Positions 1 to 12,429 of a stretch of DNA of 64,000 nucleotides are shown in pieces (position 1 is the first letter of the stretch; each line of letters begins with the position of its first letter). The position numbers were made by a program, and so were the translations under genes. The DNA lies in assembly GCA_911728435.2 (NCBI GenBank), contig OU452203.1, positions 14,839,651 through 14,903,650 on the forward strand, read 5' to 3'. The notes beneath the pieces are model-generated. The model had not been told where the DNA came from, did not search any database, and worked only from the letters and a program-made list of their open reading frames with translations. Source of the DNA: Apoderus coryli. Lineage: Eukaryota > Arthropoda > Insecta > Coleoptera > Attelabidae.

Positions 1-740
1 AGTGAGTGATGACAAATTTGTTATACTCTAGGTGTTGGTTGGTGTGAGAAAACTGTAAAATAACAATTACAAAATTGCTTCCAATGTATATGTAGATTTA
101 TACACACTAAAAAGTAATTATTTGTAGGCGTACTACCGCTAGTGTTGGCTATAAAGCCGGAGAAAAAATAGGTCTAAAAGAAAAAGTATGTTAGAGAACT
201 TGATAATGTATGTTTTATTGGATACACTATCTGATTTTTGTTTGATATGGACGGTGTACCTCATAAACTTCATTTAAATTATCACTTTATTTGGCGCTTA
301 ACTTATTCTATACAAAATATTCTTTCCCAAAGGTGCGGCTCGGCTTGAAACTATAGTCTAAAAATAAATTTGAGACCTAACTGATAGCGATATTCATATT
401 AAGACACTGGTATGAGAATATGACAGAGATAGACACCTTTTAAACACATTTATTAAAAATGCCATTTTATATTCTACTACTGTGTTTTACTTGTTTGGAT
501 CTTAATCGTGAATACATATTTATATCTTTTGCATTCTGATCCTGCTAAAAGTACATGAGGAGGGGACACCGGGCAGAACGGGATTGGTTTTGAAATTTCC
601 GGCTCCGGGCGGCCAATATTACTAGCACCCTCTGTTATCATTTTTTACTAGAGAGCCACGTAATCATCTGACAACAACAATCAGGTGCGACTGCATAAAT
701 CAGGTTAAGGCAGCACAAAAGAATAAAGTTATGAATAAAA
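1..740. other. AT-rich intergenic stretch
   Basis: No coding signal is seen. A GC-richer patch at about 555-625, with a run of CCGG-containing words, interrupts otherwise AT-rich DNA and is probably a transposon scrap. I could not assign it to a family. Confidence 0.5.
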
Positions 741-1010
741 GTGTCTGGTCAGAAACTGAAGAAAGGAACGGAGGTGTTTATGCCAAAAAAGCAAAAGATG
801 GAAGTTATAGAAAGCTCTGAGTCTGAGGAGGAAGAAGACGCTTTATGGTTATATTGGAATAACCAATATTCAACTTCATCTGAAGGTCGGATATCGTGCC
901 TTCAGTGCAAAAACTGGGCTCACAACTATTTTGCGGGGATAGACAGCGACGACTCTGCAAGCGCGGTAACCGGGAATAGTCCTTTTTTTCAATTGAAAAT
1001 GGCTTTAAAT
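741..1010 (+). pseudogene. C-terminal relic of a pogo/jerky-like transposase
   Basis: The 93-residue frame holds an acidic stretch (ESSESEEEEDALWLYW) followed by CLQCKNWAHNYFAGIDSDD. This pattern (C-x2-C, then WAH, then AGID) is the first half of the small zinc-binding tail found at the end of many insect pogo/jerky-like transposases. The expected final Cys pair is missing. Instead the frame runs directly into the repeat that begins near 972, so the last residues come from that repeat. No catalytic DDE region is visible upstream. It is best read as the 3' scrap of a dead element. A decayed PHD-like domain of another protein is possible but less likely. Confidence 0.5.
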
Positions 1011-1505
1011 TTAAAAATATAAAATTCAGGGCCGTATTTTGGAAAAACGAAACGTTGTAGTGAAAATTTGTCTACGCTATCTTTTTCTGCTCAAAAATTA
1101 ACAATGAGGAAGTGCTTTTAATTTCTTTATATATGTAAAAATAATGTTAAAAATAAATGAAAACTAAAATCTTAATTGTTTTTTAAAAATTCTCGAAAAC
1201 GGTCGTATTTTGGAAAACCAAAACGTTGAGGTGAAAATTTGTCTACGCTATATATGTATTTCTCCTCAAAAGTTAACAACAAGTGCTTTTAATTTCTTTA
1301 TATATATAAAAATAATGTTAAAAATAAATAAAAACTAAAATTTAAAAAAAAAAAATTCAAAAATTCTCGGAAACGGCTAACGGTAGTTTACTTTTGAAGA
1401 CAGCATTTAAAATGTGTTTAAACTGTACAACATTTCTCTAATTTAACCGTTGTAACTCCTACCAATTCCACTGCTATCCCATTCTTATCTTGGACACAGT
1501 GTATA
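972..1505 (+). repeat. Interspersed repeat A with an internal tandem duplication
   Basis: Two adjacent copies of a ~170-bp unit (about 1028-1198 and 1199-1370) share phrases such as GAAAATTTGTCTACGCTAT and AAGTGCTTTTAATTTC. They are followed by a tail ending CTTGGACACAGTGTA. The same sequence occurs in inverted orientation at 59466-59810, and its head recurs at about 60190-60300. The shared boundary ACTGTGTCC suggests a transposon terminus. No coding capacity is seen in the unit. Confidence 0.75.
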
Positions 1506-4500
1506 TTTCATTATTTAGTATTTTATCAGTCTGATCTTATAGTAAATCTATTACATAATTAAAGCACGTATACACAGCTTGATAAAACGTAATAACTATT
1601 CCTTCAAAAAATAAAAATTTAGTTCATATAGAATTAACTAATTATATTTGCAATGTACTCGGGAATGTGTTGTACATTTTTTCTGACATGTCTCTTCAAA
1701 TTGCTAATAACTTCCAGTGCTCTTATACGTTGAAGTTCACAGTATAAAGTCTGGCGCATTAACGAAATACATAATAATAAGCACACATGCATAAATGTTA
1801 ATTTGTAGGCGTGAACACTTCAAAGAAAGCCTATTACCAGCATCCACTAGAAGGAAATTAATTTACCGAAGGTACTCATAGAGTTGAAGGATGATACGGA
1901 AAAATATTCTTATAATATACAGGACGATCAAAGAATGGATTTAAATTCACTTTGCTTTCTTTTCCTAAAATGACTTAAATGTGGTTCATGTAATATTGCG
2001 AATGTTCATCTGTTCGAGCCACTGCGATTTCAACCAAAAACTAATGAGTTGATCTTAGGACTCCCCCAAACTGATATTATTTTAGGCGCTATCGTGGAAG
2101 AATACATCCAGACACACACACAGACAGACTTCTATCTGGAAATGGCCTTAATCGTCTCACGGAACTTCAAAATGGTTATATCCGTCTAAAGACGGATATA
2201 AATATCAATTTTATTTAGCGCGTTCACAATACGTTCCGTGTGCAGGAAAGTAATGAACTCTGTATTATTTTGTGGAGGCTTGACTATTATTTCGTCAATA
2301 TTTGATATTTCACTCATATACAATATGGACTATTTCTTCATAATTCAATTGATTTGACAAATGCTTCTAATAGTGTTTACCTATCTTACAAATTAGGGTA
2401 TTTTCTTGGTTAATTTGTTTTATTTATTTTTAAACGTTTACAAGAATACGAAAGTTTTCTTATTTTAATTTGTTTGTTACACCTTTTTCATAACCTCTCA
2501 TCTAATCATTCTCCTTAAAAACAAAACTAACCTAGAAAAATAAAAAGAAAATCAGTGATCCTAAACATGTATTGAAAATATTAAAAATAAATAAATTAAT
2601 ACAAAACATTTATCACATATTAAAGCCCTTCCAAGAGGTTGTCTTATAATACCTACTATTATTAACTAGAAGTAGAAAAAGAGAGCACCAAACCAGAGTG
2701 TTCCCTATGACAATTGTTACGCTTATACCAGTTGTCTATTTATTTTAACAGACCATATAGTTAAAGGTTTTTGAATATGCTGAAGCCTAAAAAGAGCCTA
2801 CAGCACTATAATAGCAGAATTTAAGAAAATTATTTATATTCCAAATTTGGCATCTAATTTGTCGCTGAATTTTTGGCAATCAGAGAGGCTTTAAAATATT
2901 TTATTGAATATCAAAATTGTGTCAGAAAAAAAAAACAATATTATTTATACAATTGAAGGCACAGCTGGCGGTCGGTCACATTGGGCACTTGCATATAAGC
3001 ATGTCTCTTTATAGGTAGCAACACCTTTAACTCGATGTTTTCCCCAATGCGGCTTGTTCCAGCCTCAGTCTTAAGGTTTAATTCGATAGACGAATAATTT
3101 AGTTAGTAGTGTTCCTTATGTCAGTGAATGTGTGATTCACCTCATTAAAAACTCAAATTAAAAATTGTAAAGGCTACCACAGCTACGCATAACCCACATT
3201 TTATTGCTTAATAACTACTATTTTACATCCCACCCTGTAAAATTTACATCTCATCCAATTGTCTTTTGTTTAAGTCTTATTTAGAAAAAAAATACTTATA
3301 CCTAATATTGCTTGCATCATGAACAATAAGCCGTTACATAATCAAAGTGTAAGTAGTTTAATAAATTCAATTAGTAGTCCGTATGGGAGTTTACGTACCT
3401 CTAACCTTGACAATATGCCTACCTATCCATTAAAAAGCAAAAGTCATATTTGCATGAATTATTCATAAGAGCGAACGAATTAGATAACGATCACTTTTAT
3501 TACATACAACAAAATTATTTTTATGATCGAAATTTGCATGAGCTTATAAGCAGTTTCGTATTCATATTTGTTTTCAGCTGTTACAAGAGTTGTAACAGAA
3601 GTTTGGTTTAAATTTCTCTGTTAAAATGAGTTTTAAAACTGCAGGTATATTTTGTTTAGTTTGACGCAGTTTGTGGCAGAGAATGTGAATATTTTAGGGT
3701 TAGCGCGAGACTAGACAGGATCACCTAATCTCTCGAATTCGAGAATATATGATACGGAACCAGAGACAGTTCTCAGATCACGTTTAGTTTTGTCTTGCGT
3801 TGTCATGTTGAATGCATGCTGCATCCCTAAACCAAAATTGTCAAAAATTTATTATATTTCATAATTTTTTTACTCTCTATAACGTACTTGCAGTCTTCGC
3901 AAATAAATGTCAAACACCAAATATCATCTCAAGGCTCTGTATTGGAACTCTTCTTGTTTATGTAACTTATTAGCGACCATTTACAGACGATTTTAACACA
4001 TGCACGGACAGTATGGCTATAGCAGTCAAATATTTATCCCTCTCGTAGGTAATGACGGTAGAAACCGTCATGAGTATTTTAGTGAATGAAAATAGAAATA
4101 AACTGGGCTATAAGGGTGCTTCTTTGTGTCGGAAAGCGACTCTAAAAAGGAATATTTTGACTGCATAAATCTGTTATGCTTGTTGAATATTGTTTCTGTT
4201 GCTATAACCGTCAACATTTATAAACAATCTCCATTCTAGTCGGTTACAATTTATCCTGCCGAAAGCACGTGTTATTGTGTATTATCGTGATGATAAATCT
4301 ATAGAGTTCTATTCTATAGCATTGATATATAATATATCGTAAGATTCCCTTCTTCAAGGTTTCGATTGGTAATTTTTTTAAACAATTGCCAGAAAGAACT
4401 GTTCGAATATCATAAAGAAATATATCGGGAGTTTGCTTCATAACAAGAATTGATAGGTGTTACAGTATTTTCTCTTAAGATTACCAACTTTTTGCAGTCT

Positions 4501-4650
4501 TTTACGGATACACCGATAGCATTATTTAGAACTGAATTGAGACCTGAAACCCAAAGCTATTTTCCTTAAAATCTTTTTACAAAGAACTACAAGTAATCAA
4601 CTATACCTACACACAATTTTATAATAATTATTGTTATAATGAGACATCAC
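1506..4650. other. AT-rich non-coding stretch
   Basis: No gene is recognised. Two small hairpins stand out. One is at 2177-2200: a 10-bp perfect stem TATATCCGTC/GACGGATATA around the loop TAAA, in a short patch that looks like interspersed repeat with a CA-rich run at about 2105. The other is at 3579-3599 (CTGTTACAA-gag-TTGTAACAG). Neither has a run of T suggesting a defined transcript end. Confidence 0.5.
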
Positions 4651-4659
4651 TAGCAAATT

Positions 4660-4875
4660 TCACAATGTTCTTTTGACAAACGCAAAACCTTTTAGACCTT
4701 CACCAGTATGTAAAGTTGTTATAACTACCTGTTCACGGTTTGGAATGACCCATTCAAGGTTGAGCAAAATTTTACAGCTCTTTTTGTGAGATACAATCAT
4801 AACCATTTTGCGTTTGTTAAACTTTTTTACTGCTTGTGGTGGTATAATTTTATGACTGTCCATGTGGATTGGCAT
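4660..4875 (-). CDS. Small unidentified ORF, possibly a decayed coding fragment
   Basis: A 71-codon ATG frame on the minus strand has mixed, non-repetitive amino-acid composition. It contains a basic segment (KKFNKRKMVMIVSHKKSCK) and a C-terminus reading GEGLKGFAFVKRTL before a TGA. There is no signal peptide, membrane segment or motif I recognise. No upstream splice acceptor is convincing, and no partner exon was found. Its codon make-up is more gene-like than most short ORFs here, which is the only reason to list it. It may be chance or a transposon scrap. Confidence 0.2.
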   Translation of the reverse strand: MPIHMDSHKIIPPQAVKKFNKRKMVMIVSHKKSCKILLNLEWVIPNREQVVITTLHTGEGLKGFAFVKRTL

Positions 4876-7800
4876 ATTATGCCTACGTTCTTTAACTATG
4901 TAGGACGTCTAATAATGTTGCGGTAAAAATTTTCAAAGACGTAAAATCTTAGAAATGTTTCGAATAAACACTTTTGGTGTTTTTTATTGATATTTTTATG
5001 CCTTGGAGGGTTTTACGTATAATTTACTTTAATTTTGGACAAAATAATGCTCTGTTACTTATTGGTGCCAAAATGACATTTCCAGTTGCTAAAATTGATA
5101 CTTTGGCCAGTGAAAGTTTATATAAGAAGATACAGGGCTGGTATTGCATATCTATCTATAAGTTATCGTGTGAAGCGACAAAGCATGAATTCCAGGTCCT
5201 AATTCAACTGCAAAATTAAGAGTTAGTGTAAGGAAGAATAGAACCGTTGCCTTTGTATTGAATTGATATTATCTTATCTTAAAATATTGTTACATTTTTG
5301 TTATTCTCTTTTCAATTAAGTCTTTTACCAATAAAAAATCAAAAAAAATACTGACGTAACATTAACTAACATAAATGGGTACAATTTAAAATCATGGACC
5401 GTTTATATGCAAAACACAGCCAAATTTTCGCTTGCAAACATTAGCAAACCATATCCGATAATAAATTATGCGCTTGATTTAAATATATCGATAAGTTTTG
5501 ATTTGATTCTAAACGTTTTTTTTTTAATTTGAATTTCAATTAACTCGTAATCCGCTTTGATCGTCCTTGAAAGAGAAAGTTATTTGATTGCCGGCGCGCT
5601 CATACATTCATGTATCTCTACACCTTTTGTTTGGCTAACATTAAAAATTTCATTACAACCCAAATGGAGTTTTGGTCGATTTTCAATTTTGATTGGGTTG
5701 GACATAATTTTACGTTGTCATGCTCACTCATAATTTTGTGTATTATTTTCTACAGGATGCGTCTTACAAATATATATCAATTGAGTCTATAAAAGACTCG
5801 TACTACTATTGGAACTGGACTTCTTTACAAACTTTAGCTCTATTAGAGTTTAGAGTCCCTGCGCATTGGAAACTAAATAATGCTAGGCACAAATGTTGAA
5901 GATGTTTTGTTGATATTTTCATTTATTTATTGCCTGTTGTTAGGCAAAAACTAAATGATAAAGATACACAGATCGCAGCTTTTTCTTCATTGAGTTACTG
6001 AGATAGACGATGAATGAAATGAGTGTAACCAACTGTTAACTCCCTAAAACTGAAGTTTCTTTTAATGAGCGAAAGTGTAAACTTCGCCTTGTGTACTTTT
6101 ATATTTTGTACAATAATGTCAATTTATTGTTATTGTTATTAAATCAGAATTTTCAATTAAATGAAACAAACTGGAATCATATAAATATATCAAATACTTG
6201 GAGAATATCAGTCGATGCCACCGCTTGGTGAAGAAAAGAGTTATAAATAATACTTAATAGCAGCTCCTGACCGGAATGGTCAGGAATCCCAACTATAGTT
6301 GAATTATGTAATTATAACCTGGTATTGTGCTCTAATGTTTACAAATTAATTGTTCTACTTCCGTAAAATAAACGATTTTGGGTATAGAGACATTGTCAGT
6401 CTCGACCTATTGTAGTGTTTAGCGATTTTTCTCGATTATTATTAATGTGGGTCCCCGTATTACCATACTTGATTAAAAAAAATATCGTTTTCCACCTACT
6501 ACCAAACATATTACATATTATACAACATTCAAACTTGTTTATTTCTTTATATGCATAGGTAATCATTTAGTTTGTATTGTCTTTCTTAAATCTCTTCTCA
6601 ATAGAAAACTAATTTGTGTAATGCCCATGAACAATAGGCCAAGGTATCTTAAACGGATTTCATGTTTTAAGTTAATGAACAAGATCTTTTTTCTTCCACT
6701 AACATGAATCATGATTTGTTACAACATAACGATGAGCATTATAGCAGACGATTCTTACCGCCTAAGCGGCTGTGATAATTGTACATGGAAGGTCATTAGC
6801 CTAATTCCCTGCTTTTTTTTATTACTTTAGTACCTCAGTAGACTAATGGTGTAGATTAAAGTATCATATTATAGTACTTATATGAAAATAAAATGATTCA
6901 CCACGTACGTTTACGTAAATGAGAACTCTTTGAGTCCGATAGCAATTACGTATATATACGTATAATTTATTTATGTTATAGATTATGCAAATTTTTTACC
7001 ATAACTGTCGTTCGTTGTTTTAAATTAATTTTGATTTATGATAATAACTGAATTAATATAAAACTAAAAAGTTTTAAATTAAAGAAGTAGTCCATCTTTC
7101 TGTGGATTCTCAATTATTTAAGGGAATTACTACTGTCAGACATGCTAAAAACAGTTCTAGTTCGAAATTATCCTGAATGGCGCAGTCAGAATTTTGCTTA
7201 AAAGCACATATAGATGTTCAATAGGTTTAAATTCTTATAAATAACAAGCAATTTGAACCGGTAGATAAATATTGAACATTTAAAGTTTAAATTTGAAAAC
7301 TGCCATTAAAAGAACATTTTTTTTCCAGAATTAATTGAAGAAATGTATAGGAACAAATCATTGCTTTATTTAATCGTTCATTTAAGAGAATAAAATCAAT
7401 ACGATGAATTAAAGATATAGCTCCAATTTGTTACCGATTTCCTACTAGTTACTAGTAGTATCTATTTAGTACTTGCAACTTGTGCCCATTTTAAATTTTA
7501 GATATAATGTTCATTGGCTTACAAAATATTGATAATAATAATAGACCTATAGAATCAATACTTAAAAAAACAGAATCCAAAAACAAAAAAGAATATGATG
7601 AAAAACAACGCGATGTTTATAAAGAACAAAAACAAAGCTAAGAAAAAAGAACACGAGGCGACAAGGATGTACAACACAATAACTTGAACATATCATGTAA
7701 CCAGAAAACAATAGAGAACAGATAAATATGATAAAGACTGAAGATTTTGTTTGGGAATACTTTTTGAATTTGGAGATTTGCTAAAATAGCTTCCTATCTT

Positions 7801-9544
7801 GCTTGAGGAAATTGAATTGGAAAAAATAACGATGCTCGATTTAATAACTAATTAACTTTGCATCATTTCTTATAAAGGGAATAAGATTTCTATCGAAGAT
7901 ATATGGATTCTTTAGCGTTGGATCGGCAACACCGATGACGATGACGTCTTCACAGAAAGGTGGCACTTGGAGAACCAAATTTCAAATCAAAAACCAAAAG
8001 TAGTAGTAAATTTTGGGTAAAAACTCCGATGTTTATGGAACAAATTGGCAATATATAAAGGAAGAAGCGGTGTATACATACAGTTGAATTCCAAATGCAT
8101 TGAAGGCTTCTTTGAAAATATCAATTTAGGTATTTATTTATCTGTGAGATTTTGCACAAAATCTGCACATGATTAACAAAACAACTGCAGAACTCAAGCA
8201 GAATATTCACAATCAACATAATAGTATATCGAGAACAATTTATTTTTAAACGTTTTAGCCATTTACATGAAACCGAAAAATCTGAATAGCACCTAAATAG
8301 AATAAAAAAGCGCCGACTTAATAGGCTATTAATTTGAATTCAATGCGTGGTTTGTCCAGTTGATGTTGGTTAGAATACCTATATTCACAGAAAAAAAAAG
8401 TTTCCGCTGTAACTCCTTTGAATAAATGCTGCTACAGACGTGCGAAAACTATTTAAAGAGATATATTGGGATGTATTTTAAGACAAAGGAACAAGAGGCT
8501 AAATTTAAATTTATAAATACTTTTATACCTATAAAAAAGTCATTTCTATCAAGGCAGAGATTTTAAATACTACTTGTCAAGAGGTAGGTTACTCGAATAT
8601 TTTAAACCCCCTATACTTACCTATTAATTATTCGACTTTTATAATATTTTATCAGTTTAGTAAAATCGTTTTGGGAGGTTCTTTATTATTCAGCTTATTT
8701 TTGTTTGTAAGGGTTGCAATTAAATTTTAATACGTGATTGTAGGCTGTCAAAATACAAAAATGAAATAGAATCAGATAGCGACCCAGTTTCTCATTACAA
8801 CAACAAATGTTACGTATTCGGGGGCGGAACCAAAAATACAGGTTCTTCAAAATGTAACACTTTATTTCTCATGTTCACAAAACAATTACTAAATAATGGT
8901 ATTTGGAACACTAGCAAAGGCATCGACATACTTAATAATCTCATCGTCATCAGGCCTAATTTATTAGGGCTGGCTCTAAATGAATTTGCGAAGTCAATGC
9001 GATTAATGTCACCTTTTTCTTACAATCGGTAGACCAAGCGTTCCAGATGTACCGTTTTCGATATACATCCTTTCTATATTTTGCACTAGACAGTAGATGT
9101 ATTTTTTACAGTGTCAGATCTATTAGTCGCTATCTCTAATTTTTGATGGACTTTATTGTGGCTCCTATAGTTTTCCCCAAAGTATCAATCAGGTCTCCAT
9201 TCGTCACTAATTTACATGATTTTCGTTAGCATAAATATAATGGGTTTCAGTATCTGCATCTCAATAAGGTATCAGCATTGCCAGGAAGTATTACTTTTCG
9301 ATGTTAAAATTTTAAATTATATTTTTAGACAACTTGTAGGAGTTAAAACCACACCTAATGGTAATTTAAAACTTAAAAAGTTCAGAAAAATCTTACATGC
9401 TTATTTGAAATTGAAAATTTGTTTTATGTAAAATATAAAAAAAGTTCTTTTGTTCAAAATATCTATACTGGTTGCCTAATGCCCTGATGATGGACTTACA
9501 GAATTACAATTGAATTTAATTAAACAAAAAATCCTTAATTGCAA
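4876..9544. other. AT-rich non-coding stretch
   Basis: Short ORFs (for example at 5610-5792 and 9216-9431) are low-complexity and lack motifs. A Lys/Glu-rich 44-codon frame at 7507-7641 ends in a stop and has no neighbours. No splice-bounded exon and no recognisable transposon was found. Confidence 0.5.
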
Positions 9545-10056
9545 TTATATTCTTAAATATGTATCGATATTCCGATTCAGGCGGGTACTACGACTTCTAT
9601 CATGACATCTTTTCTTGATTTGAGATCCTTGGCTCCTGACTTCACGACATATTGAAAGGAGTCGAGTTATATCTGGCAAGAGGGATTCTGCTTGGTGGTT
9701 ACTTAGTCGTGTAATGGATGTAAAAGCGTTACCAATTTTATCAATTAATGATTCAGCTACATCAGGCAGCGTCGACTGGTTGGTGTTTATTTTCATTTTT
9801 AGTGTTCTAATGGCATGTTCCTCTGAATCCGCTTTGATTGTACTTGTGCCATTTGTATTTTCTTCGCTGTGTCTTTAAATTTTCTTGTGTTGCATCTCTT
9901 TATTTGTCTCAGTCTTATGTCGTTTATAGCCTGCTTGTTGCACAGCTTCGCAGCATTTTTTATCAACTTTTTCTCAGTTTTACGTCGTTTCGTTTGCCTT
10001 TTATCTTTATTTGAAGTTGAATTCATGGTTCTTCTACCTTTTCTTTTGTGAATCAT
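9545..10056 (-). CDS. Pair of adjoining minus-strand ORFs, unidentified
   Basis: Two ATG-initiated frames abut. The first (10056-9799, 85 codons) is very basic, with TKRRKTEKKLIKNAAK near the start and IRLRQIKRCNTRKFKDTAKK in the middle. The second (9796-9545, 83 codons) starts two bases after the first stop, in another frame, and reads PDVAESLIDKIGNAF then LLPDITRLLSICREV. Together they give about 510 bp with few interruptions in AT-rich DNA. That could be one former coding exon broken by a frameshift, or two chance frames. The N-terminal basic part resembles a nucleic-acid-binding or coiled-coil tail, but I do not recognise a family. No terminal repeats flank the block. Confidence 0.3.
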
Positions 10057-11613
10057 ATATTATTTACACAACCATGGTTTAAAGCTCCCCATGTTATAAT
10101 TTCTAGTTAAATTAATCCACAGGCAAGATGATCCTCAGGTTTTTTTATTTAAAATTAAAATATTTAGCACCACGTATCCTGTGCAAATGAATTCATAGAA
10201 AAGCTCCTTTTCCGTTAACAACACTTTTTAATATTAAAATTTAAGCAAATAAATTAAGAAATATAAAAAACTCAGAAGGCAAAACAGTAAGATAAACATT
10301 TTGAGTCTGTTAGTTCCGTTAAGATCTGATAATATTTCCTGTACATTCTCGGTGCCTGATATACTTTTGATGCCCATAACATATATATGGAAAAGTACTC
10401 CTTTACAAAAGCCGCTCGTTTTATTATGCTAACTACCTACTTAGTTTTAATTTACAAAACGTATGTCCGCTACTAAGCAGGTATTTACCTACTTACAAGA
10501 TACATGACATAGCAATTGGAAATTCAAAATATAATATGGATTTGGGTCCATTAAGATTGATAATGTAAATCACTAACAATTAGCTATCCAATTTGTTTAT
10601 TTATGGTGATTATGTCTTAATATATATTAGAAAGATAGCTAATTAAAGAAAATTTAAACTGCCACTACTTATTTGTCTTTCTGTCATTCATTAAATATAT
10701 TATGCTTGTAAAGCAAACAGTACCACTTTAAGACAAATTAAAGATATATTAAATTTCTCTTATCTACAAGGTTTTTCCTATCTAACGATTAGGCTAATTT
10801 TACTTTGAAAGAAATATACCTGTAAAGCAGTTTGGCTCTGGGTTCTATTATTATAGGGGCTGTTGTTTTCGTTTGTCACAAAAATCATAAGTGAAGTTAT
10901 AGAAAGGCAAACTGCCTGGAAATTTCACATGAAACCTGGGAAAGTGTTATTTTTTATTAAAACGTGAATCTGACAATGTCTAATCTTCAACCATGAGGCT
11001 TTTATCTCATATTTAACGTCAAATCTGTAATAAAAGGACCAAAAACAGTTCTTTGACACTGTCTGTTAAAAAGCGAACGAACTCGTTTCTAATAACAACA
11101 ATCGCCGGCCATAGTCTCATTGTTTTAAAGGTTGACCTCGTATACTTTGTTAGAATATAAGAACATTTAAAACAAATTACGCAATAGGAATCTTCTGACT
11201 TCTGATAACTTAGTGAAAGATTGATCTTATAAATATCTCCGTTCTGTCTATAGAACCGACTGTTGACCTTAATGCAATATTTTTAGACCACCTTCAAATA
11301 GCCCGCTGTTCAACACAGAAGTTCATGAATACATAAACAGACCAAAATTAAAATACTACGAAATTTAAACAGTTTAACATTTGGTGTTTATTTTAGAATA
11401 TTTTGATAACCGCAAACACATAATAAAAAGATTTTATTAATGGAGTAATACGGACATGCCTTTCTTCTCATAGTTTGAGTTTTAAACAGTGACGACTAAG
11501 AAATATCAACCTTCTCATGTATAAACAAGTTCAAGTTATAGATAACTTAATTCTCTCTTTATTGTTAACACATTTATATGTACTTAGATAAAAACGATTG
11601 ATTTCTTTTTCTA
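10057..11613. other. AT-rich non-coding stretch
   Basis: Nothing recognisable is seen on either strand beyond AT-rich simple sequence. Confidence 0.5.
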
Positions 11614-11930
11614 TTTCTAAAGTGTTTTATGACGTTTCGTCTTGCTTTTGAGACATCATCAGGTACTGAAATTACAATAATATTTTTAATGCCAATCTAA
11701 AAATACAATACGTTAAAGCGTGTAAAATTTAAATTCTTTTAAAAACTAAAAAAAAACGATACAGTCAACACGTTACTGTATTTGGTGTGTCTTAAAAAAT
11801 AATAACTACTTTTTTAATTGTATCGTTTTTTAACGTAATGTATTTTTAGATTTGCATAATAGTATTAATCACTACCAGATGATGTGTCAAAAGCAAGACT
11901 AAACGCCATACGACACTTTAGATAAATAAA
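11614..11930. mobile_element. Foldback element with Penelope-type hammerhead core
   Basis: The left arm (about 11618-11770) and the right arm (about 11811-11925) are diverged inverted copies. Both carry CTAAAAATACA-TACGTTAAA, AAACGATACA and the hammerhead block. On the minus strand of the left arm the core runs CTGATGA (11662-11656), T, stem GTCT/AGAC (11654-11651 with 11642-11639), GAAA (11638-11635), CGTC (11634-11631). The right arm keeps only a decayed version (CAGATGA, TAAACGCC). The layout suggests two head-to-head terminal repeats of a Penelope-like element, or a non-autonomous derivative. No reverse transcriptase is seen. Confidence 0.6.
11631..11662 (-). ncRNA. Minimalist hammerhead ribozyme motif
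   Basis: All conserved core positions are present: CUGAUGA, a 4-bp helix II with an 8-nt loop, then GAAA and CGUC. Helix III is reduced to the self-complementary ACGU. Penelope-like element hammerheads described in the literature have this minimal form and are proposed to act as dimers. A single U sits between CUGAUGA and helix II, as in the other copies in this window. Confidence 0.55.
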
Positions 11931-12104
11931 TAATAAATACAATGCAATTTTTTTTATACAAGTTTCGTGCAAGTTTGTTGCTATAAATAGGAAGCTTATA
12001 TTGCTTTAACTAGATGAAAATTATTAAGTCTAATGTCGTTAACGAGGCAACTCAAATTTGTTCAAGTCCCTTAACGTGATTCACTATCCACCGACATCCA
12101 CTTG

Positions 12105-12429
12105 ATGTATGGCCTCGCTGATAGCAATGCATTAGAAGCTAAGCGGTTATACACTGAATGCTTTCATCAGCGTATGGCTAATTTTTTTCGAAAGCGTTGA
12201 TAGAATTTCTCATGTAACAGACAGACTAAAACGAGGTGGAGGCACAGGAAGGCCAAACACAGCAAAAACAGTAGAGCTGGAAGAGGATGTGCTGAATATG
12301 TTTGAAGAAAATCCAGGTACTTCTATTCGAAAAGTTGTTGAGGTTTTGAGTGTAAGTAATAGTACTGTTTGGCACATTCTAAACCCAGATGTTACCTACA
12401 GAAACTATTTTTTTTTTCAGAAATATTAG
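12105..12429 (+). pseudogene. N-terminal relic of a DUF4817-type DDE transposase
   Basis: From ATG 12105 the frame reads YGLADSNALEAKRLY, the usual start of the DUF4817 helix-turn-helix region of insect IS630/Tc1/mariner-superfamily transposases (YG.A.GNA.EA.RLY.ER). After a frameshift near 12185 a 77-codon stretch continues with GGGTGRPNTAKTVELEEDVL, then ENPGTSIRKVVEVL and SVSNSTVWHIL. These correspond to the second HTH (GRP linker, E.VL, P.TS.R, S.STV). The catalytic region is absent; the frame ends in a T-rich run and a TAG. Related relics lie at 23298, 32960, 51749 and 55595. Confidence 0.75.

Noticed and set aside
7507..7641. 44-codon Lys/Glu-rich ORF
   Set aside because: Short, low-complexity and isolated; chance is the simpler explanation.
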